Positions 40,204 to 48,754 of a stretch of DNA of 64,000 bases are shown one piece after another; the stretch's first letter is position 1, and each line of letters opens with the position of its first letter. A model generated the notes under the pieces. The model worked only from the letters and a program-made list of their open reading frames with translations. It did not search any database and was not told the origin of the DNA. Made by a program: the position numbers and the translations under genes. Source of the DNA: Pseudomonas libanensis (GTDB taxonomy: Bacteria > Pseudomonadota > Gammaproteobacteria > Pseudomonadales > Pseudomonadaceae); contig NZ_JYLH01000016.1 in NCBI RefSeq assembly GCF_001439685.1, positions 1-64,000 on the forward strand, given 5' to 3'.

Positions 40204-42078
40204 CTACCTGACACTCCCCCGCAAACCACCCACCACAGCCTGCAACTGCACCGGCGTCGCCGCATCCACAGCCACCGGCTCACCCGCCACCAACACCACC
40301 CGTGACCAGATCCGATGGAAAAAGCCCTTGTGCGGATCGCGACTGAAAAAACTCCCCCACAGCCCCTGCAACGCCATCGGAATCACCGGCACCGGTGTCT
40401 CCTCCAGAATGCGCGTCACCCCACCACGAAACTCATTCATCTCGCCATCGGCCGTCAACTTGCCTTCCGGGAAAATGCACACCAACTCGCCGTCCTGCAG
40501 GTACTGGGCAATCCGCGAAAACGCCTTTTCATAGACCTGGATATCTTCATGCCGCCCAGCAATCGGAATCGCGCCGGCGGTGCGGAAGATAAAGTTGAGC
40601 ACCGGTAAGCGGTAAATCTTGTAGTACATGACAAAGCGAATCGGCCGACGCACCGCACCACCAATCAACAGCGCATCGACAAACGACACGTGGTTGCACA
40701 CCAGCAACGCCGCGCCTTCATCCGGAATAGCCTCCAGGTTGCGATGCTCCACGCGGTACATGGAGTGGCTGAGCAGCCAGATCATGAAGCGCATGGTGAA
40801 CTCAGGGACGATCTTGAAGATGTAGGTGTTGACCGCGACGTTGAGCAACGACACCACCAGGAACAACTCGGGGATCGACAGCTTGGCCACGCTCAGCAGC
40901 AGGATCGAGACGATGGCCGAAACCACCATGAACAGCGCGTTGAGGATATTGTTGGCCGCGATCACCCGCGCCCGTTCGTTCTCGGCGGTGCGCGACTGGA
41001 TCAGCGCATACAGCGGCACGATGTAAAAGCCGCCGAACACACCCAGGCCGAGGATATCGAACAGCACCCACCACGCCTGGCCGTAGCTGAGCACCGCGAG
41101 CCAATCGTTGGCTTGCACGTTCTGCGGGAAGCCGCCGGAGTGCCACCACAGCAGCAGGCCGAACACGGTCAGGCCAAACGAGCCAAACGGCACCAGACCG
41201 ATTTCCACCTTACGCCCGGAGAGCTTTTCGCACAGCATCGAGCCCAGGGCGATGCCCACCGAGAATACCGTGAGGATCAAGGTCACCACGGTTTCGTCGC
41301 CGTACAACCATTCCTTGGCATAGGCCGGGATTTGCGTGAGGTAGATCGCGCCGACAAACCAGAACCATGAGTTGCCGACAATCGAGCGCGACACTGCAGG
41401 CGTCTGCCCCAGCCCCATGCGCAACGTCGCCCAGGACTGGGTGAAGATATTCCAGTTCAGGCGCAGTTGCGGTGTGGAGGCCGCCGCACGCGGGATGCTG
41501 CGGCTGGCCAGGTAGCCCAGCACCGCCACGGCCACAATCGCCACCGCCACCACCGGCGCGTAATGGGTCGAAGACATCATGATCCCGGCGCCGATGGTGC
41601 CGGCCAGGATCGCCAGGAACGTGCCCATCTCCACCAAGCCGTTACCGCCGACCAACTCATCGTCGTGCAATGCCTGGGGCATGATCGAGTATTTCACTGG
41701 GCCGAACAGCGCCGAGTGAGTGCCCATGGCAAACAGCGCCAGCAGCATCAGTTCAAGATGATTGGTCAGGAAGCCCGTCGCGCCCACCGCCATGATCACG
41801 ATTTCGCCGATCTTGATCGCGCGGATCAACGCGTCCTTGTTGAATTTCTCGCCAAACTGCCCGGCCAACGCCGAGAACAGGAAGAACGGCAGGATAAACA
41901 ACAAGGCGCACAAGTTGACCCAGATGGAGCGGTCGCCCTCGATGGTGAGCTTGTAAAGGATGGCCAGGATCAGCGATTGCTTGAAGATGTTGTCGTTGAA
42001 CGCGCCCAGCAGCTGGGTGATGAAAAACGGCAAGAAACGCCGTGTGCGCAGCAAGGTGAATTGCGAGGGGTGGCTCAT
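40204..42078 (-). CDS. MFS transporter fused to a PlsC acyltransferase
   Basis: 624 residues, AGGAA before the start. Residues 1-430 form a twelve-helix LplT-like transporter (FFITQLLGAFNDNIFKQSL; MGTHSALFGPVKYSI). Residues from about 440 form a PlsC-type glycerolipid acyltransferase with NHVSFVD (HX4D) and FPEGKLT. In E. coli, LplT and Aas do lysophospholipid uptake and reacylation from separate genes; here the acyl-ACP synthetase part of Aas is missing. Predicted to flip lysophospholipid inward and reacylate it, probably using acyl-ACP or acyl-CoA made elsewhere. Confidence 0.9.
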   Translation of the reverse strand: MSHPSQFTLLRTRRFLPFFITQLLGAFNDNIFKQSLILAILYKLTIEGDRSIWVNLCALLFILPFFLFSALAGQFGEKFNKDALIRAIKIGEIVIMAVGATGFLTNHLELMLLALFAMGTHSALFGPVKYSIMPQALHDDELVGGNGLVEMGTFLAILAGTIGAGIMMSSTHYAPVVAVAIVAVAVLGYLASRSIPRAAASTPQLRLNWNIFTQSWATLRMGLGQTPAVSRSIVGNSWFWFVGAIYLTQIPAYAKEWLYGDETVVTLILTVFSVGIALGSMLCEKLSGRKVEIGLVPFGSFGLTVFGLLLWWHSGGFPQNVQANDWLAVLSYGQAWWVLFDILGLGVFGGFYIVPLYALIQSRTAENERARVIAANNILNALFMVVSAIVSILLLSVAKLSIPELFLVVSLLNVAVNTYIFKIVPEFTMRFMIWLLSHSMYRVEHRNLEAIPDEGAALLVCNHVSFVDALLIGGAVRRPIRFVMYYKIYRLPVLNFIFRTAGAIPIAGRHEDIQVYEKAFSRIAQYLQDGELVCIFPEGKLTADGEMNEFRGGVTRILEETPVPVIPMALQGLWGSFFSRDPHKGFFHRIWSRVVLVAGEPVAVDAATPVQLQAVVGGLRGSVR

Positions 42079-42135
42079 CGTCCGTGTTCCTGCGTGGCCT
42101 GTTATTGATCAGGCCACGACTTTACCTAATCCCGC

Positions 42136-43284
42136 TTACTTATTCCCTAACCCTGCAATGCATGGCGAAACAAAAAGCTCGCCTTTATACGCGCCCTGCA
42201 CCGTGCGCTTGGCCACGAGCATCCACATCAGCGCCAGCGCCGCCACCAGCACACTGCCGAATACGCTGAAGAACCCCAGATGCAACAGATTCGCCAGCTT
42301 CAATGTAGCCAGGGCATACACCCCCAGCGGGAAGGTGAAGCCCCACCAGCCAAGATTAAACGGAATGCCCGCACGCAGGTAACGCAGGGTGATCAGCACC
42401 GCGATCAACATCCACCACAGGCCAAAGCCCCACAAGGTGACGCCTGCGATCAGGCCCAGGCCATGGGCCATTTCACCGACACTCGCCAGGCCATTGGCAG
42501 CGAAGATCGCCGGCGCATCGCTACCGAGCAGCAACATGCCCAGGGCACCCGTACCGATAGGGCCCAGGGCCAGCCAGCTCGACGCCGCCATATTGGCGTG
42601 AGGCAACTTATGCAAGGCCATGCGCAACATCAGTATGGTCAGAATGCTGAACGCCACGGGCAGCGAGAACGCCCACAGCACGTAGCTGGTCACCAGCATC
42701 ACCAGTTGCCCATGGGCGTCGACCAAGTGCGGCGCCAGTAAGCCACCGCTGGCCGCCGCTACTTCGGCAGCCACCACGGGCAACAACCAGACCGCGGTCA
42801 TCTGATCAATGCTGTGCTCCTGGCGAGTGAACATCATGAACGGGATCAGCACGCCACAGGCCAGGGACATGGCGACGTCCAGCCACCACAGGGCTTCGGC
42901 CAACGGGATCACATCACCGCCCCAGCGCGGCAGGCCGAACAGCAGCAAACCGTTAAGAATGGTCGCCAGGCCCATAGGGATGGTGCCGAAGAACATCGAG
43001 ACGGTGGAGTGCCCGAAAATCCGCCGTGCCTCGTGAAAAAACATCACCCAACGGGCGGCATACAACACGCTGAACAGCATGAACAGCCCGATGGTGAATA
43101 GCCACAGGCCTTCTGCCACAGCGTGCAAGCCTGGCAGGCTGACCGGCAGTTGGGCCAATGCCAGCGCCAGCACTCCGGTGCCCATAGTGGCCGCGAACCA
43201 GTTCGGAGTGAACTGGCGAATCACTTCCCGGGGACGGGCCAGGTGACTTAAAGGTTTGTAGCTGTTGATAGTCGAGCAGGTCAT
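42136..43284 (-). CDS. TDT-family transporter (TehA/Mae1-like)
   Basis: 382 residues from ATG 43284 (AGAGGA upstream); a GTG at 43305 is a longer alternative. Ten hydrophobic segments of the telluride-resistance/dicarboxylate channel family: FTPNWFAATMGTGVLALALA, FFGTIPMGLATILNGLLLFG and FNLGWWGFTFPLGVYALATL. Relatives export sulfite or malate or conduct anions. No regulator adjoins it. It lies 57 bases upstream of the MFS-PlsC gene on the same strand. Confidence 0.86.
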   Translation of the reverse strand: MTCSTINSYKPLSHLARPREVIRQFTPNWFAATMGTGVLALALAQLPVSLPGLHAVAEGLWLFTIGLFMLFSVLYAARWVMFFHEARRIFGHSTVSMFFGTIPMGLATILNGLLLFGLPRWGGDVIPLAEALWWLDVAMSLACGVLIPFMMFTRQEHSIDQMTAVWLLPVVAAEVAAASGGLLAPHLVDAHGQLVMLVTSYVLWAFSLPVAFSILTILMLRMALHKLPHANMAASSWLALGPIGTGALGMLLLGSDAPAIFAANGLASVGEMAHGLGLIAGVTLWGFGLWWMLIAVLITLRYLRAGIPFNLGWWGFTFPLGVYALATLKLANLLHLGFFSVFGSVLVAALALMWMLVAKRTVQGAYKGELFVSPCIAGLGNK

Positions 43285-43392
43285 GGCGTTAATCCTCTTC
43301 CTCACATGAGGTTGAAGCCATGATAGAACCTGATCGAATATCTATATAACGGGTAATATCTCTAACTATTATCTACTTTACAGATATATAAC

Positions 43393-44580
43393 TTATGCGG
43401 CGGCCCTGCCTCGCGAAGCATTCTGCAATAGCATCCCAGCGAGTGCGCCGAGGGCCAGCACAATAAGCATCACACCGTAGCCATCCGCGGTAGCAACCAG
43501 TCCAAACACTCGGCTGAGATTACCCGCCAACAGCGCAGGCACGCAGAACGCCAGGTAGCTCAATACATAGAACGCTGACATCAAGCCAGCCCGCTCGTGG
43601 GGCAACGCCAAACCGACAATACTGCGCACACTGCCCATGAAGCCACCGCCGAAACCCAAGCCGGCAATCACACTGGCGACAAAGAACAGCCACAGGCTGG
43701 CGGTCTGCACGGCAACCAGCAGCAGCCCTACGCCCACCGCCAGCAGCGCCGCCGATAGGCGCATGACCTTGTCGGCCGCACGGTTGCGCAGGCTGTAGAT
43801 CATCACCGCGCCACTCAAGGTCACCACCGCCACCAGGCCACCGCCGATCAAATGCGAGCTCGACCCCGTCGCGGCCCGCACCAGCGACGGCGCCAGGGAG
43901 GACACGAACCCACCCAGCGCCCACACCGCCACATTCAGCGGCATCGCCAACCACAAAGCCCGGCGCGCTTGGGGCGGTACGTGCAGGGTTGGCGCCAGGG
44001 ACTTCAAGGCCCCTGGTATCCGGCTGACGGTTTCAGGCAGACGCCACAGGTACAGGGCCTGCAGCACCATCAAGCCCAGCAGGGTCAAATAGACCAATTG
44101 GGTCGGCCGCGGCGCGTACTCCACCAGCAAGCCGCTGCCCAGGCCACCACAGGCCATGCCGAGCATCGGCGCGAGGCTGTTGAGCATCGGGCCGCGCACG
44201 CGGTCGGTATCGAGCAATGTCGCGCTCAACACCGCTGTGGCAGTCCCGGTCGCGAAGCCCTGCAATGCACGAGCAGCAAGCAGGCAGGCGGTGCTGTCAG
44301 CGTAGATAAACAGCAGCATCGCCACGATATTCAGCAGCAGCGCGGCGAAAATCACCGGCTTGCGCCCCAGGTAATCCGAGAGCGACCCCACGGTCAGCAA
44401 CGCCGCCAACAGGCTCACGGCATAAACGCCGAAAATGGCCGTGAGCATCGCGGCCGAAAAATGCAGGTTTTCCTGGTACACCTGATACAACGGTGTCGGC
44501 GCACTGGACGCGGCGAGGAAGGTCAACACGGTGATCACCAGGAACGCCAGGCTGGACCGGTGAGAAATGTTGCTGGACAT
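43393..44580 (-). CDS. MFS efflux transporter
   Basis: 395 residues from the ATG at 44580 (GGAGC upstream). Twelve hydrophobic segments; the loop between helices 2 and 3 carries GSLSDYLGRKPVIF, the MFS motif A. ALQGFATGTATAVLSATLLD is characteristic of the drug-efflux-like group. Divergent from a TetR-family gene, which presumably represses it. Confidence 0.88.
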   Translation of the reverse strand: MSSNISHRSSLAFLVITVLTFLAASSAPTPLYQVYQENLHFSAAMLTAIFGVYAVSLLAALLTVGSLSDYLGRKPVIFAALLLNIVAMLLFIYADSTACLLAARALQGFATGTATAVLSATLLDTDRVRGPMLNSLAPMLGMACGGLGSGLLVEYAPRPTQLVYLTLLGLMVLQALYLWRLPETVSRIPGALKSLAPTLHVPPQARRALWLAMPLNVAVWALGGFVSSLAPSLVRAATGSSSHLIGGGLVAVVTLSGAVMIYSLRNRAADKVMRLSAALLAVGVGLLLVAVQTASLWLFFVASVIAGLGFGGGFMGSVRSIVGLALPHERAGLMSAFYVLSYLAFCVPALLAGNLSRVFGLVATADGYGVMLIVLALGALAGMLLQNASRGRAAA

Positions 44581-44594
44581 GGGCACGCTCCGCT

Positions 44595-44654
44595 AAAGCT
44601 AATATTTTGCTTTTGCAGAGTGTGCTACCCGTCGGCGCTTAAAGCAAATTCTTT
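44595..44654. promoter_or_regulatory. Putative TetR operators between MFS and regulator
   Basis: Two dyads with the same outer bases: AAAGC/GCTTT (44595-44599 and 44609-44613) and AAAGCAAATTCTTT (44641-44654). Their position between the divergent starts suits an autoregulatory TetR protein. Confidence 0.3.
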
Positions 44655-44671
44655 GTGTTAAGGTTTTAAGC

Positions 44672-45211
44672 ATGGCGATTAAAGAAGGCCTCCGCCCGGG
44701 GGGCCGTAGTGCCCGGGTACAAGAATCCGTTCATTCGGCAGTGCGCGAATTGCTCGAAGCCCATGAGCGATCCAGTGTCACTGTGCCGATGATTGCGGCA
44801 CGCGCAGGCGTTACGCCCTCGACCATTTACCGGCGCTGGGGTGACCTTTCCGTTTTGCTCGCCGACGTGGCCCTGGCGCGCCTGCGCCCGGACAGCGAGC
44901 CGGCCGAGACCGGCAGCCTGCGCGGTGACCTGCAGGCCTGGGCTGAGCAATACCTGGATGAAATGAGTTCGGACGTAGGGCGCAATATGATGCGCGACGT
45001 GCAAAGCAGCCCTACGCCAGGGTATTGCGTGAGCATCCTGAGTGGGCAGTTGCAGGTGATTGTTGATCGCTATCGACAGGAACAGCCGCCGAGCGTTGAC
45101 CATCTGATCAACCTGCTCGCCGCACCGACGGTGTTTCGTATTCTGTTTTCGGCCCAGCCGTTGGCTGTTGAAGAACTGCATGACCTGATCGAACTGGCAT
45201 TAAAAAACTAA
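44672..45211 (+). CDS. TetR-family regulator
   Basis: 179 residues. HTH near 40-60 (TVPMIAARAGVTPSTIYRRW), preceded by helix 1 (RVQESVHSAVRELLEAHE); C-terminal ligand domain of the TetR_C_16/33-like type. Divergent from the MFS gene. Followed by a REPIN. Confidence 0.88.
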   Translation: MAIKEGLRPGGRSARVQESVHSAVRELLEAHERSSVTVPMIAARAGVTPSTIYRRWGDLSVLLADVALARLRPDSEPAETGSLRGDLQAWAEQYLDEMSSDVGRNMMRDVQSSPTPGYCVSILSGQLQVIVDRYRQEQPPSVDHLINLLAAPTVFRILFSAQPLAVEELHDLIELALKN

Positions 45212-45231
45212 AGCGCGTGCGCCGCCCAAAA

Positions 45232-45318
45232 TGTGGGAGCTGGCTTGCCTGCGATGCAGACACCTCGGTACACCCGTCAAGCGAAGTCGATACCATCGCA
45301 GGCAAGCCAGCTCCCACA
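45232..45318. repeat. REPIN, inward-facing REP pair
   Basis: Same core as at 22484; the inner spacer has diverged (CAGACACCTCGGTACACCCG). Confidence 0.9.
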
Positions 45319-45341
45319 TTTGTTCGGTGTGCATCCAATAA

Positions 45342-45367
45342 AAAACGGCCTCTGATGAGGCCGTTTT
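45342..45367 (-). terminator. Terminator of the YadGH-type operon
   Basis: Perfect 11-bp stem AAAACGGCCTC (45342-45352) / GAGGCCGTTTT (45357-45367), loop TGAT, 18 bases after the stop at 45386. T runs on both strands. Confidence 0.88.
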
Positions 45368-45385
45368 GTTATTTCCAATCCCACA

Positions 45386-46165
45386 TCATGTACGCATCCC
45401 ACGCCCACTCACCAGCAACCGCGCGCAGCCGATATACAAGACGATGGTGGCGACGATCATGAAAGTGATCGCCACGCTGATCTTGATATCCGACACGCCC
45501 AGAATGCCGTAGCGGAAGGCGTTGACCATATGCAGCACGGGGTTGGCCAGGGACACGGTCTGCCAGAACGGCGGCAGCAAGGTGATGGAGTAGAACACCC
45601 CGCCCAGGTAGGTCAGCGGCGTCAGCACGAAGGTTGGGATAATCGAAATATCATCGAAGTTGCGCGCGAAAACGGCGTTGATGAACCCCAGCAACGAGAA
45701 GATCGTCGCCGTGAGCACTACCACCAGAATGGTGACCCCAAGGTGATGCACTTGCAGGTGAGTGAAGAACAGCGACAGCAGCGTCACGATCACACCCACC
45801 ATCAGGCCACGCAACACACCTCCCAAGGTGTAGCCGATCAAGATTGTGTGCGGCGACACCGGCGAAACCATCAGCTCCTCAATGGAGCGCTGGAACTTGC
45901 TGCCGAAGAAACTGGAGACCACGTTGCCGTAGGAGTTGGTGATCACCGACATCATGATCAGGCCCGGCACGATGTACTCCATGTAGGTGAAGCCACCCAT
46001 GTCACCGATCTGCCGGCCAATCAGGTTACCGAAGATCACGAAGTACAGGACCATGGTGATCGCCGGTGGCAGCAGGGTCTGCGGCCAGATCCGGGTAAAG
46101 CGTTTCACTTCGCGATAAACGATGGTTTGCAGCGCGACAAGGTTGGGTTGCAGTTCGGAACTCAT
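45386..46165 (-). CDS. ABC-2 type permease (YadH-like)
   Basis: 259 residues with six hydrophobic segments. Motifs of the YadH group: EVKRFTRIWPQTLLPPAITM at the N-terminus, SFFGSKFQRSIEELMVSPVS in the central coupling loop and NPVLHMVNAFRYGILG near the end. Start overlaps the ATPase stop by four bases. Export substrate unknown; distant relatives export polysaccharide or drugs. Confidence 0.9.
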   Translation of the reverse strand: MSSELQPNLVALQTIVYREVKRFTRIWPQTLLPPAITMVLYFVIFGNLIGRQIGDMGGFTYMEYIVPGLIMMSVITNSYGNVVSSFFGSKFQRSIEELMVSPVSPHTILIGYTLGGVLRGLMVGVIVTLLSLFFTHLQVHHLGVTILVVVLTATIFSLLGFINAVFARNFDDISIIPTFVLTPLTYLGGVFYSITLLPPFWQTVSLANPVLHMVNAFRYGILGVSDIKISVAITFMIVATIVLYIGCARLLVSGRGMRT

Positions 46166-47094
46166 ACCGCCACCTTCGCCAGATTTTTCTCCACCAGGGA
46201 CACGAACAACTCCTCAAGGCGATTGGTTTTATTACGCAGGCTCAACACTTCGATGTTCTGGGTCGCCAACTGGGTGAACAGCGCGGTGATGCCCATGGCT
46301 TTGTCCACCTGCACTTCCAGGGTGTGGCTGTCGACCAGGCGGCTTGGATAACCCAGGAGTTGCGGTGCCACCGTCAGGTTGTTCTTCAAGTCGAGCAGGA
46401 AGGTTTCCACATGCAACTGGCCCAGCAGGTTGCGCATGCTGGTGTTCTCGACAATGGTGCCGTGGTCGATGATGCCGATGTTGCGGCACAGCTGCTCAGC
46501 CTCCTCCAGGTAATGGGTGGTGAGGATGATGGTGATGCCCTTCTCGTTCAGTTCGGTGAGGAAGGCCCACATCGAACGGCGCAGCTCAATGTCCACGCCC
46601 GCGGTAGGTTCGTCGAGGATCAACAGGCGCGGCTCATGCACCAGGGCGCGGGCAATCATCAGGCGGCGTTTCATACCGCCGGACAGCGAACGTGAAGGTA
46701 CATCGCGCTTGTCCCACAGGCCCAGTTGGGTCAGATACTGCTCGGCGCGCTCCTTGGCGATTTTCGCCGGGATGCCGTAGTAGCCAGCCTGGGTCACGAC
46801 GATGTCGAAGGTCTTTTCGAACTGGTTGAAGTTGAACTCCTGGGGCACCACGCCGATGGAACGCTTGAGTGCCGCCGGGGATTTGTCCAGGTCATGCCCG
46901 AAGATATTCACCGTGCCGCTGGTCTTGTTGACCAGGGTCGAGAGGATGCCGATGGTGGTGGATTTGCCGGCACCGTTGGGGCCGAGCAAGGCGAAGAAAT
47001 CACCTTCGGCAACATCCAGATCGATACCACTCAGGGCCTGGAAACCGTTGCCGTAGGTTTTGGTTAGCTGCCGGATGGACAGAGCGGAACTCAT
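46162..47094 (-). CDS. ABC exporter ATP-binding protein (YadG-like)
   Basis: 310 residues from ATG 47094; an upstream GTG at 47142 is not needed. Walker A LLGPNGAGKSTTIG, signature LSGGMKRRLMIARAL, Walker B LLILDEPTAGVDIEL, switch His in LTTHYLEEAEQL. The C-terminal 90 residues form the regulatory tail of this exporter type. Coupled to the permease. Confidence 0.92.
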   Translation of the reverse strand: MSSALSIRQLTKTYGNGFQALSGIDLDVAEGDFFALLGPNGAGKSTTIGILSTLVNKTSGTVNIFGHDLDKSPAALKRSIGVVPQEFNFNQFEKTFDIVVTQAGYYGIPAKIAKERAEQYLTQLGLWDKRDVPSRSLSGGMKRRLMIARALVHEPRLLILDEPTAGVDIELRRSMWAFLTELNEKGITIILTTHYLEEAEQLCRNIGIIDHGTIVENTSMRNLLGQLHVETFLLDLKNNLTVAPQLLGYPSRLVDSHTLEVQVDKAMGITALFTQLATQNIEVLSLRNKTNRLEELFVSLVEKNLAKVAV

Positions 47095-47141
47095 ATCGGG
47101 ATACGCACCAAAGAAGGGAATAGAAACAATAGATGAGGGCA

Positions 47142-47167
47142 CACCGCCGGTAGTTCAACCGGCGGTG
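47142..47167 (-). terminator. Hairpin after the GST gene
   Basis: Perfect 10-bp stem CACCGCCGGT (47142-47151) / ACCGGCGGTG (47158-47167), loop AGTTCA. It is 63 bases past the GST stop, upstream of the YadG-like gene. No T run follows, so termination is uncertain. Confidence 0.45.
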
Positions 47168-47229
47168 CAGTGCGAGCATGGTGCGTGCCCATGCCGCACA
47201 AGTACAGTCACCCGTATTAATAGTGTGTA

Positions 47230-47847
47230 TTAAGTCAACGCGGTCATCACCGCGTTGCGATAGGCCGGTCGCTGTTGCAGGCGTTGGTACCAGGCCTCTA
47301 GATGGGGCATTGCAGGGCGTTCGATAGGCATCTCGAACCAGGCGTAGATAAAGCTGCCCAGGGGGATATCCCCCATGCCGATCTCATTGCCCGACAGGTA
47401 AGGTTGCTCGGCAAGGGCCTGGTCGACAGTCTTGAGCACCTCAATGCAGGCTTGGCGCCCGGCATGGATGTTGTCCCAGTTCTGTTTTTCCGCCGGGGTG
47501 CGCAGCACGCCCCAGAACACGGTTTTGAACGGTTCGGCAAACGTAGAGGTGGTCCAGTCCATCCACTTTTCGGCGTTGGCGCGGGCCTTCAGATCGCTTG
47601 GGTACCAGCTGGAAGCCTGCTTGGCGCACAAATAACGCACGATGGTGTTGGACTCCCACAACACAAAGTCGCCATCTTCGATCATCGGCACCCGGCCATT
47701 GGGGTTCAGGGCCCGGTACTGCGGGGTGTCGACCACACCGAAAGCCCCGCCCGCATCAATTGCCTCATAGTCCAGGCCGAGCTCCTCGGCGCACCACAGT
47801 GCTTTCCTGACGTTTGACGAATTTTTACGACCCCAGATTTTCAGCAT
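47230..47847 (-). CDS. Glutathione S-transferase
   Basis: 205 residues; AAGAAGG before the start. N-terminal thioredoxin fold with MLKIWGRKNSSNVRKALWCA (Ser/Asn region for glutathione activation), cis-Pro in NPNGRVPMIEDGDF and ESNTIVRYL; C-terminal helical domain with GMGDIPLGSFIYAW. Cytosolic conjugation or reduction role; no substrate indicated by the neighbours. Confidence 0.92.
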   Translation of the reverse strand: MLKIWGRKNSSNVRKALWCAEELGLDYEAIDAGGAFGVVDTPQYRALNPNGRVPMIEDGDFVLWESNTIVRYLCAKQASSWYPSDLKARANAEKWMDWTTSTFAEPFKTVFWGVLRTPAEKQNWDNIHAGRQACIEVLKTVDQALAEQPYLSGNEIGMGDIPLGSFIYAWFEMPIERPAMPHLEAWYQRLQQRPAYRNAVMTALT

Positions 47848-47903
47848 GACCGCGCCTTCTTGTTAATCAACTTGGCTGGATGAAGGCAGCAGCATACGCC
47901 GGT

Positions 47904-48563
47904 TCAGGCGCGGCTTAAATCGTCCTGCATGTCGCCCAGCAGGGTCGGCGCATCGTCGGCGAACAAGTGCGGGTAACACTTTTGGATATGGGCGAAGAAA
48001 AATGCTTCGGGCACGTCAGGAAATTGCCCGTGGTCCACCACGTACTCCATGGAGCGCTGGCCCTGGCGATTGAACGCGTGGAAGACGCTGTCATGGCGGC
48101 CATCGAACGCCAGCGGCGGCACATCGAACAGGTCGCACAGTTGCTGGTTGAAGGCAGGAGTCGCCTTGACCCAGCGGCCGTTCAGGTAAAGCTCGGTATA
48201 ACCGTGCATGGCGAACACGTCGCTCTTGAGCAGAGCGAGCAGGCGTGGGGTGGACAGGTGATTGCGCACATCCGCCAAGCCGATTCGGGCCGGTATACCG
48301 CAGTGGCGGGCGCAGGCAGCGAGCAAGGTGGCCTTGGGCACGCAGTAGCTTTGGCCGGCAGCCAGGGCGAAGCTGGCGTTCAAGGTGCCGGGGTCACGGC
48401 TGAAGGTGTAGGGGTTGTAGCGAATCGCCTCACGCACGGCGTAGTAGAGACTGACTGCCTGGTCACTTAAATCCGCACGGGTTCCGCGATGTTTTTCGGC
48501 GAACTCCACCACTGCAGGGTGGTCACTATCGATGAAGCGGCTGGGACTCAAGTATGCGTTCAT
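47904..48563 (-). CDS. Transglutaminase-like cysteine protease domain protein
   Basis: 219 residues from ATG 48563 with GGAGAT upstream. Catalytic Cys in AAGQSYCVPKATLLAACARH, His in FAMHGYTELYLNGRWVKATP; the third residue is probably in the ATPAF segment. No signal peptide. Proteins of this fold act as peptidases or amidases, and the specific role is unknown. Divergent from fadE across a 191-base gap that contains no gene. Confidence 0.85.
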   Translation of the reverse strand: MNAYLSPSRFIDSDHPAVVEFAEKHRGTRADLSDQAVSLYYAVREAIRYNPYTFSRDPGTLNASFALAAGQSYCVPKATLLAACARHCGIPARIGLADVRNHLSTPRLLALLKSDVFAMHGYTELYLNGRWVKATPAFNQQLCDLFDVPPLAFDGRHDSVFHAFNRQGQRSMEYVVDHGQFPDVPEAFFFAHIQKCYPHLFADDAPTLLGDMQDDLSRA

Positions 48564-48754
48564 AAGCTTGATCTCCAAAGGAAGCGTCAAGTCTAACGAC
48601 AGGCTTGCCACAAGAGATAACGACGATTCTGCCAAATGTCGGCGCCTGCGGATGGGTAGTCGAGTACAACTTGTAACACCCTGATCACCCGGCTTGATCG
48701 GATGCCGACTAAGCTCCCTGGTGGTTTCGCCCCTGGTTTCACGGAGGATTGCAT

